Shown piece after piece: positions 43,632 to 52,867 of a DNA stretch of 64,000 nucleotides. A program made the translations under genes and the position numbers. The notes beneath the pieces are model-generated. The model was not told the origin of the DNA. It ran no database searches and saw nothing but the letters and a program-made list of their open reading frames with translations. Positions within the stretch are counted from its first letter, which is position 1, and the number at the start of each line of letters is the position of its first letter. This DNA is from Streptomyces zagrosensis. GTDB taxonomy: Bacteria > Actinomycetota > Actinomycetes > Streptomycetales > Streptomycetaceae. The stretch lies in NCBI RefSeq assembly GCF_014203645.1, contig NZ_JACHJL010000020.1, positions 1-64,000 of the forward strand, given 5' to 3'.

Positions 43632-46600
43632 GGGCTTCTCCTCCTTCCGTGAGGGGTGCGCCAGGGGTGGTGGTGGCATCGTCTTCGGACAGCCACCGCG
43701 CGACTTCTCGGACCATCCCGGCGAACCGCGCCGAGGCGAACACCACCGGTGAGGGCACCGACCGACCGGTCAGCCGCTGGAGGCTGGAAATCAGATGAAC
43801 GCCCATCAGGGAGTCGCCGCCCAGATGGAAGAAGTGGTCGTCGGGGTGGACCTCGCGCAGGCCGAGCAGGGCTCGCCACTGCTCACGCAGGTGCTCCTCC
43901 AGCGTGCCCGCGATGGCCGACGCCCGGTGCGGGCCGGGGCCCGAATCCGCTGGCGGTGCGGCCCCGGGGGCGGCGCCGGTGGGGAGCGGCGCGGTCTCGG
44001 GGGCCGCAAGTGCAAGGTCCGTGGCGGGGGGCGCGGTGTCGGGCAGGAACCGGCGCCGGTTCAGCTGCGGCCTCGGCAGCGCGTGCTTGGCGCGGCCGGG
44101 GCCGTGCAGTGCGGTCCACCGCGTCTCCACACCCTGCAGCCACAGCCGCCCCAGCGCCTCCAACAGCGTCTGCCGGTCCGTGACCTGCTCGTAGGACTGG
44201 CGTACGGTGCGTACCACGACGGCGTCCGGGTCGGCCTGTAGCACCCAGGGGCGCGCGGTGCCGGGTCCAACCTCGATCAGCACTCGCACGCGGCTCAGCG
44301 CGAGGGCGGCGGCGTCGCGGAAGCGGACCGTGCTGACCAGGTGCCGGCGCCAGTACTCGGGGTCGATCACCTGCTCGTCCAGCCACCGGCCCAGCACGCT
44401 GGAGGCCAGCGGAATGCTGGGCGCCCGCAGGTCGACGCCGCGCAGGTCGTCCCCCAGCCGCCGGGCCGCCTCCTCCAGTTGCGGGGTGTGGAAGGGGTGC
44501 GAGGTGTCGACCGGTAGTACGGAGAACCCCTCCCGGCGCAGCGTGTCGGCCAGTGCGTCGACGCGCTCGGGTCGGCCGGAGAACACGCAGTGCATGGGGC
44601 CATTGTCCGCAGCGAGCCAGACGCCGTCGGTGGCGAGGTGCGCCACCTGAGCGGCCGACGCCAGCACCGCGAGCATCGCGCCGGGGCCGGCGAGGGTGAC
44701 CAGGTCCGCCCGCCTGGCCACCGCCGCCATGGCGTCCTCCACACCGATGACGCCGGCCAGCGCGGAGCCGACCCACTCCCCCAGGCTGTGCCCGACCAGG
44801 ACGGCCGGCCGGATGCCGAGGTCCATCAAGGTGGCGGCCAACGCGTGCTCGAAGCAGAAGAGGCCGAGGTGCACCTCGCGCAGCCGGCGGTGGTCGGGGC
44901 CGACCGGGGTGCGGCGGCGCAGCAGCGCCCGCAGGTCCACCCGGTCCACTCCGGGGTGTGCCGGGGCTGGCGGCGCGGCGCCGGTCCCGGCGAACTGCAC
45001 GCCGACCGCGCCGCCGGTGAGTTCATCGGCGATGTCCAGCAGGGGGGCCAGACGGCGGGCGAAGAGCGGTTCGGTGGCCGCGAGCCCGGCGCCCATGCGC
45101 GGGTAGTGGCTGCCGATGCCGGGCAGCAGGAAGCCGACCTGCGGGGGGTGTGCCGGAGCCGTGGCGCTCTGCCCCCGGGTCCGGTCGGACCCGAACGCGG
45201 CCTGCGGGGCGGCGGGGTCGTGGACGACGGCGAAGCGGCGCCGGCTGAGCCTGCGACGGCCCACCTGCGTGGTGAGGGCCAGGTCGGCCAGGTGGTCCGG
45301 GGGCACCGCGGCGACGGCCCGGCCGAGGGCGTCGGCGTCCTTCTCCAGGGTCTCCTCGCGGTGGCTGGAGAGCAGCAGCAGTTGCTCGCGTACGGGTGCG
45401 GGAGCGCACTCGGTGCTCGGCGCGGCCTCCAGCACCAGGTGGCAGTTGGTGCCGCCGAGCCCGAAGGCGCTCACGCCCGCGCGGCGCACCCCGTCCGGCC
45501 GCGCCGTCCACTCCCTGCCCCGGTTCAACGGGGTGAGGGTCGATGAGCGGCGGGCCAGGTCGGCCGGGAGCGCCTCGAAGTGCGGGGTGGGCACCCACTG
45601 CCGGTGCCGCAGGCACAGCACGGCCTTGGCGAGGCCGGCGAGGCCGGCGGCCTCCCTGAGGTGGCCCACGTTGGCCTTGACGGCCCCGACCCGCAGCCGG
45701 TGGCCGGCGGGTGCGAAGACCTCCGCCAACGCCGCCCACTCGGCGGCGTCACCGAGCAGGGTGCCGCTGCCGTGCGCCTCCACGTAGTCGATCTGCTCCG
45801 GCGCCAAGCCCGCGACCTGGAGGGCGGCCCGGACGACATCGCGCTGGGCGGCGGAGGAAACATTGGCGAAGCCGGACTTGGCGGCCCCGTCGTTGTTGAC
45901 CGCCGAGCCCCGCACCACGGCCCAGATGTCGTCGCCGTCGGCCCGGGCGTCGGCCAGGCGCTTGAGGACCACGGCCCCGGCGCCGTCGCCGGGCACGGTG
46001 CCGTTGGCGCCCCGGTCGAAGGGCCGGCAGACACCGTCCGGGGAGCCGATGCCGCCGCTGGGCGCCGCGTAGCCGCGTGGGGTTGGCACCCGCACCGCCG
46101 CGGTGCCCGCGATCGCCGCGTCGCAGCCGTAGGTCAGCAAGTCCTGGCAGGCCAGGTGCACCGCGACCAGCGAGGTGGAGCAGGCCGACTGCACGGTGAG
46201 CGCGGTGCCGGTCAGGCCCAGCCGGTAGGCGACGCGGGTGGCGGCGTAGTCGCGCCCGTTGGTGATCTCCAGTGCCATCTCGTCCACTCCCGGCCGGCCG
46301 GCCAGGGCGTGTGCCACCCAGCGCTCGTAGTCGTTGCGGCCGACGCCGGCGTACACGCTGACCGGGCCGGTGCGGGCCGGGTCCAGGTGGGCCGCGGCCA
46401 GCGCCTCGTCCACGGTCTCGAGGAGCAGCCGCTGCTGCGGGTCGATGAGCAGCGCCTCGGCCTCCGAGATGCCGAAGCGGTCGGGGTCGAAGTGGCCGGC
46501 GGCGGCCAGTGCCCCGTAGGCGGGCACGTACGCGCCGCTGACCGGACCGCGCCGGGTGATCCAGGTGGTGCCGGCGCGCAGCCCGTCCCAGTACTGGTCG

Positions 46601-46668
46601 ATGTCGTCGCTGCCGGGCAGCCGAACGGCCATGCCGACGATGGCGACGGCCAGGTCGTCGGCGCTCAC
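43624..46668 (-). CDS. Type I PKS module, KS-AT-ACP
   Basis: A 1014-residue single-module polyketide synthase. KS (1-~420): active Cys163 in VQSACSTSL, His299 in EAHGSGTLLGD (HGSGT where HGTGT is usual) and His336 in KANVGHLREAAG. AT (~510-~830): LLPGIGSHYPRMG, Ser628 in GHSLGEW, and SHPFH at the specificity loop. C-terminal ACP with Ser953 in HLGGDSLMGVHL. No KR, DH, ER or thioesterase. It directly follows the NRPS gene (GTGA overlap) and precedes the extender cassette, so it probably adds one hydroxy- or methoxymalonyl unit to the aminoacyl chain on the NRPS carrier. Confidence 0.93.
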   Translation of the reverse strand: MSADDLAVAIVGMAVRLPGSDDIDQYWDGLRAGTTWITRRGPVSGAYVPAYGALAAAGHFDPDRFGISEAEALLIDPQQRLLLETVDEALAAAHLDPARTGPVSVYAGVGRNDYERWVAHALAGRPGVDEMALEITNGRDYAATRVAYRLGLTGTALTVQSACSTSLVAVHLACQDLLTYGCDAAIAGTAAVRVPTPRGYAAPSGGIGSPDGVCRPFDRGANGTVPGDGAGAVVLKRLADARADGDDIWAVVRGSAVNNDGAAKSGFANVSSAAQRDVVRAALQVAGLAPEQIDYVEAHGSGTLLGDAAEWAALAEVFAPAGHRLRVGAVKANVGHLREAAGLAGLAKAVLCLRHRQWVPTPHFEALPADLARRSSTLTPLNRGREWTARPDGVRRAGVSAFGLGGTNCHLVLEAAPSTECAPAPVREQLLLLSSHREETLEKDADALGRAVAAVPPDHLADLALTTQVGRRRLSRRRFAVVHDPAAPQAAFGSDRTRGQSATAPAHPPQVGFLLPGIGSHYPRMGAGLAATEPLFARRLAPLLDIADELTGGAVGVQFAGTGAAPPAPAHPGVDRVDLRALLRRRTPVGPDHRRLREVHLGLFCFEHALAATLMDLGIRPAVLVGHSLGEWVGSALAGVIGVEDAMAAVARRADLVTLAGPGAMLAVLASAAQVAHLATDGVWLAADNGPMHCVFSGRPERVDALADTLRREGFSVLPVDTSHPFHTPQLEEAARRLGDDLRGVDLRAPSIPLASSVLGRWLDEQVIDPEYWRRHLVSTVRFRDAAALALSRVRVLIEVGPGTARPWVLQADPDAVVVRTVRQSYEQVTDRQTLLEALGRLWLQGVETRWTALHGPGRAKHALPRPQLNRRRFLPDTAPPATDLALAAPETAPLPTGAAPGAAPPADSGPGPHRASAIAGTLEEHLREQWRALLGLREVHPDDHFFHLGGDSLMGVHLISSLQRLTGRSVPSPVVFASARFAGMVREVARWLSEDDATTTPGAPLTEGGEARV

Positions 46669-49115
46669 CGGGCCTCCTCCGCTCCGGGCTCGGCGCCCGC
46701 GCCGGCACGCCGGTCCCGCAGGGCGGCGCGCTGCCGCAGCAGCGCCGACCTGCGCTCCGTCGCCGCCTTCTGGGGCGGCGCCGACTGGCCGGGCTCGGTG
46801 CCGTCGTCGGCCAGCAGGGCGGCGACGCCGCGCGGGGTGGCCGCGCGCAGCACGTCGGCCAGGTCGACCTCCCCACCGGCGTCGGCCTCAACGGCGCCGC
46901 GCAGCAGCATCAGGCGCAGCGAGTCCCCGCCGAGTGCGAAGAAGTCGTCGTCGAGTCCCACCGTGTCCAGGCCCAACACCCGCGCGAACAGCTCGGTGAT
47001 CCGACGTTCGCGGGCGGTGCCGGCCGGTGCGTAGGGCACTGCCAGGTCCGGGCGCCGGCGGTGGTCTACGCGCAGTGCCGCGCGGTCGACCTTGCCGCTG
47101 TCGAGCAGGGGTAGCGCGGGGACGAGCGTGAGGTAGCCGGGCACCATGAAGTCCGGCAGTCGCCCGGCGATGAACTCGCGCAGCTCCCGCATGCCGGGCT
47201 CACCGTCCCGGGCCACCACGTAGGCGACCAGCGTGGCGCCCTGGTCCGGGTCGGCGATCCCGGTAACGGCGGCGTTGGCGACCGCGGGGTGCGTGCGCAG
47301 CACGATTTCCACCTCGGCGGGCTCCACGCGCTGCCCGCGCACCTTAACCTGGGCGTCGTCGCGGCCCAGGTACTCCAGTTGGCCGTCGGGGCGGTGCCGG
47401 GCCAAGTCCCCGGTGCGGAACAGCCGCGGCGGGCCGTCCGCGTCGAGGGTGTTGGGCACGAAGCGGTCGGCCGTCAGGTCCGGTCGGCCCAGGTAGCCGT
47501 CGGCCAGTCCGGGGCCGCCGGTGTGGATCTCGCCGATCACGCCGGGCGGTACCCGGCGGCCGTGCCGGTCGCACAGGTGGACCCGCATGTCCAGTGGCCG
47601 GCCGATCACCGTGCCGCCGTCGCTGCCCTGCGCCTGGGTGGTGACCGGCCCCTGCCGGTGGCTGACGTAGTCGGCCTCGGTGAGTGTGTAGGTGTTGTGC
47701 ACCGCGAAGCCGCAGTCGCGCAGCCGGGCCTCCAGGTCGGCGCCGAGCGCCTCGCCGCCGACGAACACGTGCCGCAGCCGGGACGCCCGACGGAACTCCG
47801 GCTGCTCCAGCAGCAGGCGCAGCATGGACGGTACGAAGCTGACGGTGGTGACGCCCTCCTGGTCGATGAGCCGGGCCAGTGCGCGGTCGTCGCGCTCGGC
47901 GCCGGGGTCGACGACGACTGCGGTCCCGCCGCTCGCCAGCGGCCAGATGAACTCGCGGAAACTGACAGGTGACTTCAGCAGGTGCCGGTCGTCCGGCCCC
48001 ATGTCGTACAGCCGTTGTTCGAGGAAGATCCGCGAGGTATGCATCCGGTGCGGGCGCAGGACGCCCTTGGGCTCGCCGGTGGATCCCGAGGTGAAGATGA
48101 CGTACGCGGTGGAGCCCGCGTGGGCGATGTCGTCGGGTGGCTCGGTGTCCTCGTCCGGGTGGGCCAGCAGCGCCTCCACCGACAGCGCGTGCGGCCCGGC
48201 GGTACCGGGGTGGCCCGACGCGGTGCGCAGCACGGCCACGGGCCCGGTCTGGCGGAGCATGGTCGCGGCGCGGGGCGCTGGCAGGGCGGGGTCGAGGTAG
48301 ACGAAGCCGGCGCCGGCCTTGAACACGCCGAGGATCGCGGCGAACAACTCCAAGCCCCGCTCGCCGGAGAGCACCACCAGATCGCCGGGGACACAGACCG
48401 CGGGGCGCAAGCGTCGGGCGAGTGTGTCGGAGAAACGGTCTAGGGTCGCGTAGGTCAGGGAGCGCCCGCCGTGCACGAGTGCGGTGTGGCCCGGTGTGTG
48501 AGCCGCCTGCTCGCGGAACATCCGGTGCACGGTGGTGTCCGGCCAGCGGGGTGCGGGCGGTTGGTATGCCTCCAGCGCCTCCCGTTCAGCGGGCAGCAGT
48601 AGTTCGCAGGAGACCACCGGGGCCTCGGGGCGCCGGGCGGCCGCGCCGAGCAGGAGCAGCAGGTGTTCGGCCATGCGGCGGGCGGTCGGCGTGTCGACGG
48701 CGCGGTGGTCGTGGTGGACGCGGAGCGTTCCGCCGTCGGCGGCGACCGCCCACACGACCCCGTCCGGGGCCGTCGGCGGGTTTGCGGCATCGGCGAGGAG
48801 GACGGCGAGGCACGGTTGGTGGGGGAAGTCGGTCCGGCTCCCGCCGGTGTGCGGCGGGGTGCGGATTAGGTCGGCGAAGGTGGTGTGCGCGGTGCGGGGC
48901 GCGATCGTGTACCGCACCGCGGTACCGCCGGCGATGCCGAGCACGGGCCAGGCGATCTGGTAGCCCTCCTGGAGGGCGGCCAGGAAGTTCACCAGCAGCG
49001 GCGCGGTGTCCGGACGCCCGGCGAGCAGGCCGGCGGGCCCGGCGGACAGCGGCAGGGTGAGGGTGCGGAGGCGCGCGGGGCCGGCGGGGCGCACGCGCGG
49101 CAGGGTGAGCGTCAC
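46665..49115 (-). CDS. NRPS protein, partial C-like region-A-PCP
   Basis: An 816-residue NRPS. The first ~190 residues resemble the C-terminal part of a condensation domain (LLVNFLAALQEGYQIAWPVL) but lack HHxxxDG. The A domain follows: A3 YVIFTSGSTGEPKG, A4 SFREFIWPL, A5 HNTYTLTEADYVSH, A7 RLFRTGDLARHRPDGQ, A8 VKVRGQRVEP, A10 DSGKVDRAAL. PCP: FFALGGDSLRLMLL near residue 740. A4 has SFREF instead of FDxS, so the Asp that normally holds the alpha-amino group appears absent; an unusual substrate is suspected. GTG start with GGGAGG before it. Confidence 0.92.
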   Translation of the reverse strand: MTLTLPRVRPAGPARLRTLTLPLSAGPAGLLAGRPDTAPLLVNFLAALQEGYQIAWPVLGIAGGTAVRYTIAPRTAHTTFADLIRTPPHTGGSRTDFPHQPCLAVLLADAANPPTAPDGVVWAVAADGGTLRVHHDHRAVDTPTARRMAEHLLLLLGAAARRPEAPVVSCELLLPAEREALEAYQPPAPRWPDTTVHRMFREQAAHTPGHTALVHGGRSLTYATLDRFSDTLARRLRPAVCVPGDLVVLSGERGLELFAAILGVFKAGAGFVYLDPALPAPRAATMLRQTGPVAVLRTASGHPGTAGPHALSVEALLAHPDEDTEPPDDIAHAGSTAYVIFTSGSTGEPKGVLRPHRMHTSRIFLEQRLYDMGPDDRHLLKSPVSFREFIWPLASGGTAVVVDPGAERDDRALARLIDQEGVTTVSFVPSMLRLLLEQPEFRRASRLRHVFVGGEALGADLEARLRDCGFAVHNTYTLTEADYVSHRQGPVTTQAQGSDGGTVIGRPLDMRVHLCDRHGRRVPPGVIGEIHTGGPGLADGYLGRPDLTADRFVPNTLDADGPPRLFRTGDLARHRPDGQLEYLGRDDAQVKVRGQRVEPAEVEIVLRTHPAVANAAVTGIADPDQGATLVAYVVARDGEPGMRELREFIAGRLPDFMVPGYLTLVPALPLLDSGKVDRAALRVDHRRRPDLAVPYAPAGTARERRITELFARVLGLDTVGLDDDFFALGGDSLRLMLLRGAVEADAGGEVDLADVLRAATPRGVAALLADDGTEPGQSAPPQKAATERRSALLRQRAALRDRRAGAGAEPGAEEAR

Positions 49116-50611
49116 CGCCGGCCTCCCGCGGTGAGCGGCACGTGGCGGGTGATGGCCGAGTCGGCAGCGGCGATGCCGGTGGCCGCCCCGTAGGTGATGC
49201 CGATGATCTTCGAGGAGGAGTCGCCGGTGAAGTAGAGGCCGGGGACGGAGGACTCCATGTCGTGAGTGAGGGCCAGGTCCGGGAAGAGTCGCTCGACCAC
49301 CGGAGCCGCGACCGTCGCGGAGCCGGGGATCATGCCCGGGTGCAGCGCGTTGAGCCGCTGGACCATCTCCAGCACGTCGCGCACGATCGGCTCGGGCAGG
49401 CAGCCGCGCAGCGGGGCGTGGGTGTAGTCGATGAGGCTGGTGGACGGCGGGCCCGGTGGCGCCGGGCGACCGGCCAGCTCGTCCACCGTGCACACCACGG
49501 GCCGGCCGCCGCCGCGCTCGGCCACCCGGCGGGCGAACCGGCGGGCGTAGGCGGTGCCGTCCTCTCCCTCGGGGACGTCGACGGTGGTGAGGATGCCCAT
49601 GTTGGACCGAGACGTCGGCTGGTTGAGGCAGTGCTGGCCATCGAGGGCCACGGCGTCCAGGAAGGCGTACTGCATCACCCGGCCGCCCTCGCACACGCAG
49701 AACGTGCGCACCGACTCGCCGCGGTCGTTGAGGAAGGACAGCTTGGGGTTGTGGCACCCGTCCAGGAGCGCGGCCATGTCGGCGCGGCCGGTCTCCAGCC
49801 GGACCCCGACGTCCACCCGGCGTGTCGGGCGGTGGGCGACGCGCTGGTCGCGCACCAGGTCACCGACCCAGGGCAGGCCGAGCTTGCCGGTGGCCACCAC
49901 CACGGCGGCGGCCCGCAGGCGCGCCCCGCCCCCCGGGGTGGTCGCGGCCACCTCGAACCCGCCGTCGGGTAGCGGGCGCACCCGCGTCGCGGTGTGGCGC
50001 AGCAGCACCCGGCTGCCGGCGGCCTCCAACTCGGCGCGGAGATTGGCGATGACGGTCAGGGCGACGTCGACGGTAACGCTCTGCGAGGGCGCGGTGTCGA
50101 CGTGCTGGAAGACCTCCGGCGCGCCGGAGGCTGCCGGGTCGCCGGCGGTGGCCGACGGCCGCGCGGCCTCGGACGCCTCGGCCCTGGGCAGCCCGAGCCC
50201 GAAAAGGATGTCGTACACCTCGGCGACGAGTCGGCGGGCGCGGTCGAAGGAGCCGAGGGCGCGTTCGAGTCCGCTGTAGGAGCGGGAGGTGCCGTCCTCG
50301 GCGGCCTCGATCTTGGACCGGGTCAGCGCGGAGATGTAGCCGAGATTGGTGTCGAAGTGGAAGGCGGCGCCGCCCAGTCCGGTCAGGCAGTCGCAGCGCG
50401 GGCACTGCAGGCGGAACTTCTCCGCGTCCCGCACGGTACGGCCGCGCAGCCGGGCGCTGACCCGCGGGCACAGGCTCTCGCCCATGTCGCCGCCGGCCTC
50501 CAGGACGACGGCCCGGTGGCCGGCCCTGGCCACCCGCAGCGCGGCGAAGAGGCCGGCCGGGCCGCCGCCGATGACCAGGACATCCGTGTCGTGTGAGGTC
50601 GGGTCAGGCAT
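49112..50611 (-). CDS. FAD-dependent oxidoreductase
   Basis: A 499-residue flavoprotein with N-terminal FAD loop LVIGGGPAGLFAALRVARAG and C-terminal GLYFTGDSSSKIIGITYGAA, the layout of the COG2509 'FAD-dependent dehydrogenase' group. A Cys-rich CPRCDCLTGLGGAAFHFDTN sits near residue 75. It overlaps the kinase gene upstream and the NRPS gene downstream, so it acts in the pathway, perhaps oxidising a carrier-bound or free intermediate. Reaction unknown. Confidence 0.85.
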   Translation of the reverse strand: MPDPTSHDTDVLVIGGGPAGLFAALRVARAGHRAVVLEAGGDMGESLCPRVSARLRGRTVRDAEKFRLQCPRCDCLTGLGGAAFHFDTNLGYISALTRSKIEAAEDGTSRSYSGLERALGSFDRARRLVAEVYDILFGLGLPRAEASEAARPSATAGDPAASGAPEVFQHVDTAPSQSVTVDVALTVIANLRAELEAAGSRVLLRHTATRVRPLPDGGFEVAATTPGGGARLRAAAVVVATGKLGLPWVGDLVRDQRVAHRPTRRVDVGVRLETGRADMAALLDGCHNPKLSFLNDRGESVRTFCVCEGGRVMQYAFLDAVALDGQHCLNQPTSRSNMGILTTVDVPEGEDGTAYARRFARRVAERGGGRPVVCTVDELAGRPAPPGPPSTSLIDYTHAPLRGCLPEPIVRDVLEMVQRLNALHPGMIPGSATVAAPVVERLFPDLALTHDMESSVPGLYFTGDSSSKIIGITYGAATGIAAADSAITRHVPLTAGGRR

Positions 50612-51617
50612 CGAGGCTCCTCGTCAGGGACGGACGGGTGCTCAGGTAGCGGTCGGCGAACGTGCGGTAGAACATGCCGGAGGTGTCGCGCCCCTCCGCG
50701 GTGATCCGCTCGATGAGCCACTGGCACATCAGGGGTGTGAGGTCGGCGACGCTGGCGGGGCGCTGTCCGGTGGCGGTGGCGTAGTGGGTCAGGGCCCGGC
50801 CCAGCACCGCGCGAAACCAGTGGTCGCTCTCGAAGACCTGGTCGTACAGCCAGTCGAAGCCGCGCTCCGGGTAGTCGGGGAAGACCAGCAGTCCGCAGGT
50901 GAGGAGTAGGTTGACCACGTCGATGCCGGCGACGCCCACCGGCCGGTAGTCCTCGAAGTCCAGGAGCCGCACCGTCCCGTCGTCCACGTCGTAGCGCACG
51001 TTCCACGGCCCGAGGTCGCCGTGGGTGCGGGCGAGCAGGGCTGCGCGCAGCGCGCGGTCGGCGTGGGCCGCGCCGAACTCGGGCCGCCGCACGTACTGGG
51101 CCGCCGCCTGGTGCGGAGTCAGCGCCGGGGCGTTGTCGTCCAGCGGGGCCAGGTGCAGGGTTGCCACGCTGTCCACCACCGGCCGCAGCACCCGCCAGCA
51201 CGCGTCGGGTCCCGCGGTGAGGCCTGGCACGGCAGGCAGGTCGCTGCCGCCGAGGTAGGTCATGGTGAACCCGCCGCCGAGCCGGTCCAGCGGCGCGGGG
51301 TGGGCCAGGGGGAACGAGGGGTGCAGCCCGCTCAGCACCTCGAACTCGTAGGCCAGTTTGGGATCGTGGGCGGACAGCGGCACCTTGGCCACAGCGGCCG
51401 GGGTACCGGCCACATCTAGCCGTACGAACAGCCGGCGCCGGGACTTGCGCGCCCCGGCCGGAATCCAGACGCGCACATCCAGGTCGTGTGGTGCGGGCGC
51501 CGGCGCGCCGGTACGGGCCCGATGGGCGCGGAGCATCTGACCGGCCACGGTGTCGATGTCGATGCCGTGGCGCTCGGCCTCGGCCCGTTCGGCGCTCGGG
51601 TGGGTGGTGTCGGTCAT
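50604..51617 (-). CDS. APH/ChoK-like small-molecule kinase
   Basis: A 337-residue phosphotransferase of the aminoglycoside phosphotransferase/homoserine-kinase fold. The catalytic loop is THGDLGPWNVRYD (HxDxxxxN) and the metal motif LLDFEDY. An N-terminal nucleotide-binding lobe is suggested by AAVAKVPLSAHDPKLAYEFE. ATGA overlap with the glycosyltransferase-like gene. It could phosphorylate a pathway sugar or inactivate the product inside the producer as self-resistance. Confidence 0.82.
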   Translation of the reverse strand: MTDTTHPSAERAEAERHGIDIDTVAGQMLRAHRARTGAPAPAPHDLDVRVWIPAGARKSRRRLFVRLDVAGTPAAVAKVPLSAHDPKLAYEFEVLSGLHPSFPLAHPAPLDRLGGGFTMTYLGGSDLPAVPGLTAGPDACWRVLRPVVDSVATLHLAPLDDNAPALTPHQAAAQYVRRPEFGAAHADRALRAALLARTHGDLGPWNVRYDVDDGTVRLLDFEDYRPVGVAGIDVVNLLLTCGLLVFPDYPERGFDWLYDQVFESDHWFRAVLGRALTHYATATGQRPASVADLTPLMCQWLIERITAEGRDTSGMFYRTFADRYLSTRPSLTRSLDA

Positions 51618-52867
51618 CGCTCCGCCGCCTCCAGCAGTGTCATGTCCAGGTCCGCCAACAGCGAGGTCAATGGAGGCCCGTCGAGCAGGTCGGCCAGTTC
51701 GTCCATCGCATCGTCGCGCTGGCTAGCGGTCAGGGCCCGGTAGGCACCGAACCGGTCACCCAGATGGGCGCGCAGCCGCTGGTAGCGAGGCTCGTCATCG
51801 ACCAGCTCGCGGGTAAGCCGGTCCAGCTCGCGGGTGCCCTCCAGGTCGTCCTCGGGGACCTCGAACTCCGGGCCACACCGGCGCAGGCTCGCGGCGTGCC
51901 GCCCCACGGCCGTGTCGGCGACCATGCGCCGGTTGACGATGTGGCCGTAGTGCTGCTCGGGCAGCAGGAAGGGCATGCGGCGGACGATGACTGCCTCGTG
52001 CAGCGACGTCAGGCTCGGCGGCACCGCGTACAGCGCCGTGGCGGCCAGTTGGTCCAGGAACTCCCGGTGCGGCAGGAACCGGAACTCCACCCGTACGTCG
52101 CCGACGCGGATCGTCTCCGGCCGGGCGAACGCGCCGCAGCACGCCAGAATGTGGCCGAGTTCGGGCATGTCCCGGGCGAGGTCGACCACCCAGCGCTGGA
52201 CCAGGTCCAGGTAGGCGTTGCGCGACTCGTAGTCGAGGTAGAAGTTCTTGAAGCCGCCGAGGTTGATCAGCAGTCCCGCACCGTCGCCGCGCGGGGGCAC
52301 GGTCCGCAGGGCGCGCAGGGTGGTGGTGTCCACGATGGGACCGCACAGCCGGACGTGGTCGGCCCCGACGGCGGCCAGTTCGGCGATGCGCTCGCGCACG
52401 CCGGGGAAGTTCTGCACCAAGGATCTGGTGGCCAGCAGGTGGGCGACGAGGATGCGCTCGTGCGGGGCCAAGCGCTGGTAGGCACTCCAGGCGGTGGCGG
52501 TGTCGGCCTGGCGCACCAGTCGGGCGCACCGGGCGAGTTCGGCGAAGGTGAGCCGGGTGGCCCAGAAGTGCAGCAGGCTGTCGAAGAACACCACCCGGCG
52601 CTGCTGGCGTACCGCCCAGAACACCAGGTCGGCGTCCATAACGCTGAGCACCAAGTCGGCGTCGACCAGTCGGTGGGAGATCTCCGTGCCGTGCGCGGTG
52701 TCGCCGGCGGTGACGCGGCCGAAGCGGTCCGCGTGTCGTCGGACGAAGTCCAGGGCGACCCCCTGGCCGACGAAGTCGACCGTGCCGCCGCCCACCATGG
52801 TGGTGACCGCCACGAGTTTGGACACCGGCCCGAACCCGCAGGCCTGGGCGCTAGACAGGATCTTCAT
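51614..52867 (-). CDS. GT-B glycosyltransferase-like protein
   Basis: A 417-residue protein with GT-B features: N-terminal ILSSAQACGFGPVSKLVAVT, and C-terminal LLINLGGFKNFYLDYESRNA, YAVPPSLTSLHEAVIVRRMP and FLLPEQHYGHIVNRRMV (donor-binding-like). It reminds me of cytosylglucuronate synthases of nucleoside antibiotics, but that is a weak impression. I chose ATG 52867 with AAAGG upstream, overlapping the transketolase gene by 17 bases. Suggests a glycosylated product or an N-glycosyl intermediate. Confidence 0.65.
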   Translation of the reverse strand: MKILSSAQACGFGPVSKLVAVTTMVGGGTVDFVGQGVALDFVRRHADRFGRVTAGDTAHGTEISHRLVDADLVLSVMDADLVFWAVRQQRRVVFFDSLLHFWATRLTFAELARCARLVRQADTATAWSAYQRLAPHERILVAHLLATRSLVQNFPGVRERIAELAAVGADHVRLCGPIVDTTTLRALRTVPPRGDGAGLLINLGGFKNFYLDYESRNAYLDLVQRWVVDLARDMPELGHILACCGAFARPETIRVGDVRVEFRFLPHREFLDQLAATALYAVPPSLTSLHEAVIVRRMPFLLPEQHYGHIVNRRMVADTAVGRHAASLRRCGPEFEVPEDDLEGTRELDRLTRELVDDEPRYQRLRAHLGDRFGAYRALTASQRDDAMDELADLLDGPPLTSLLADLDMTLLEAAER

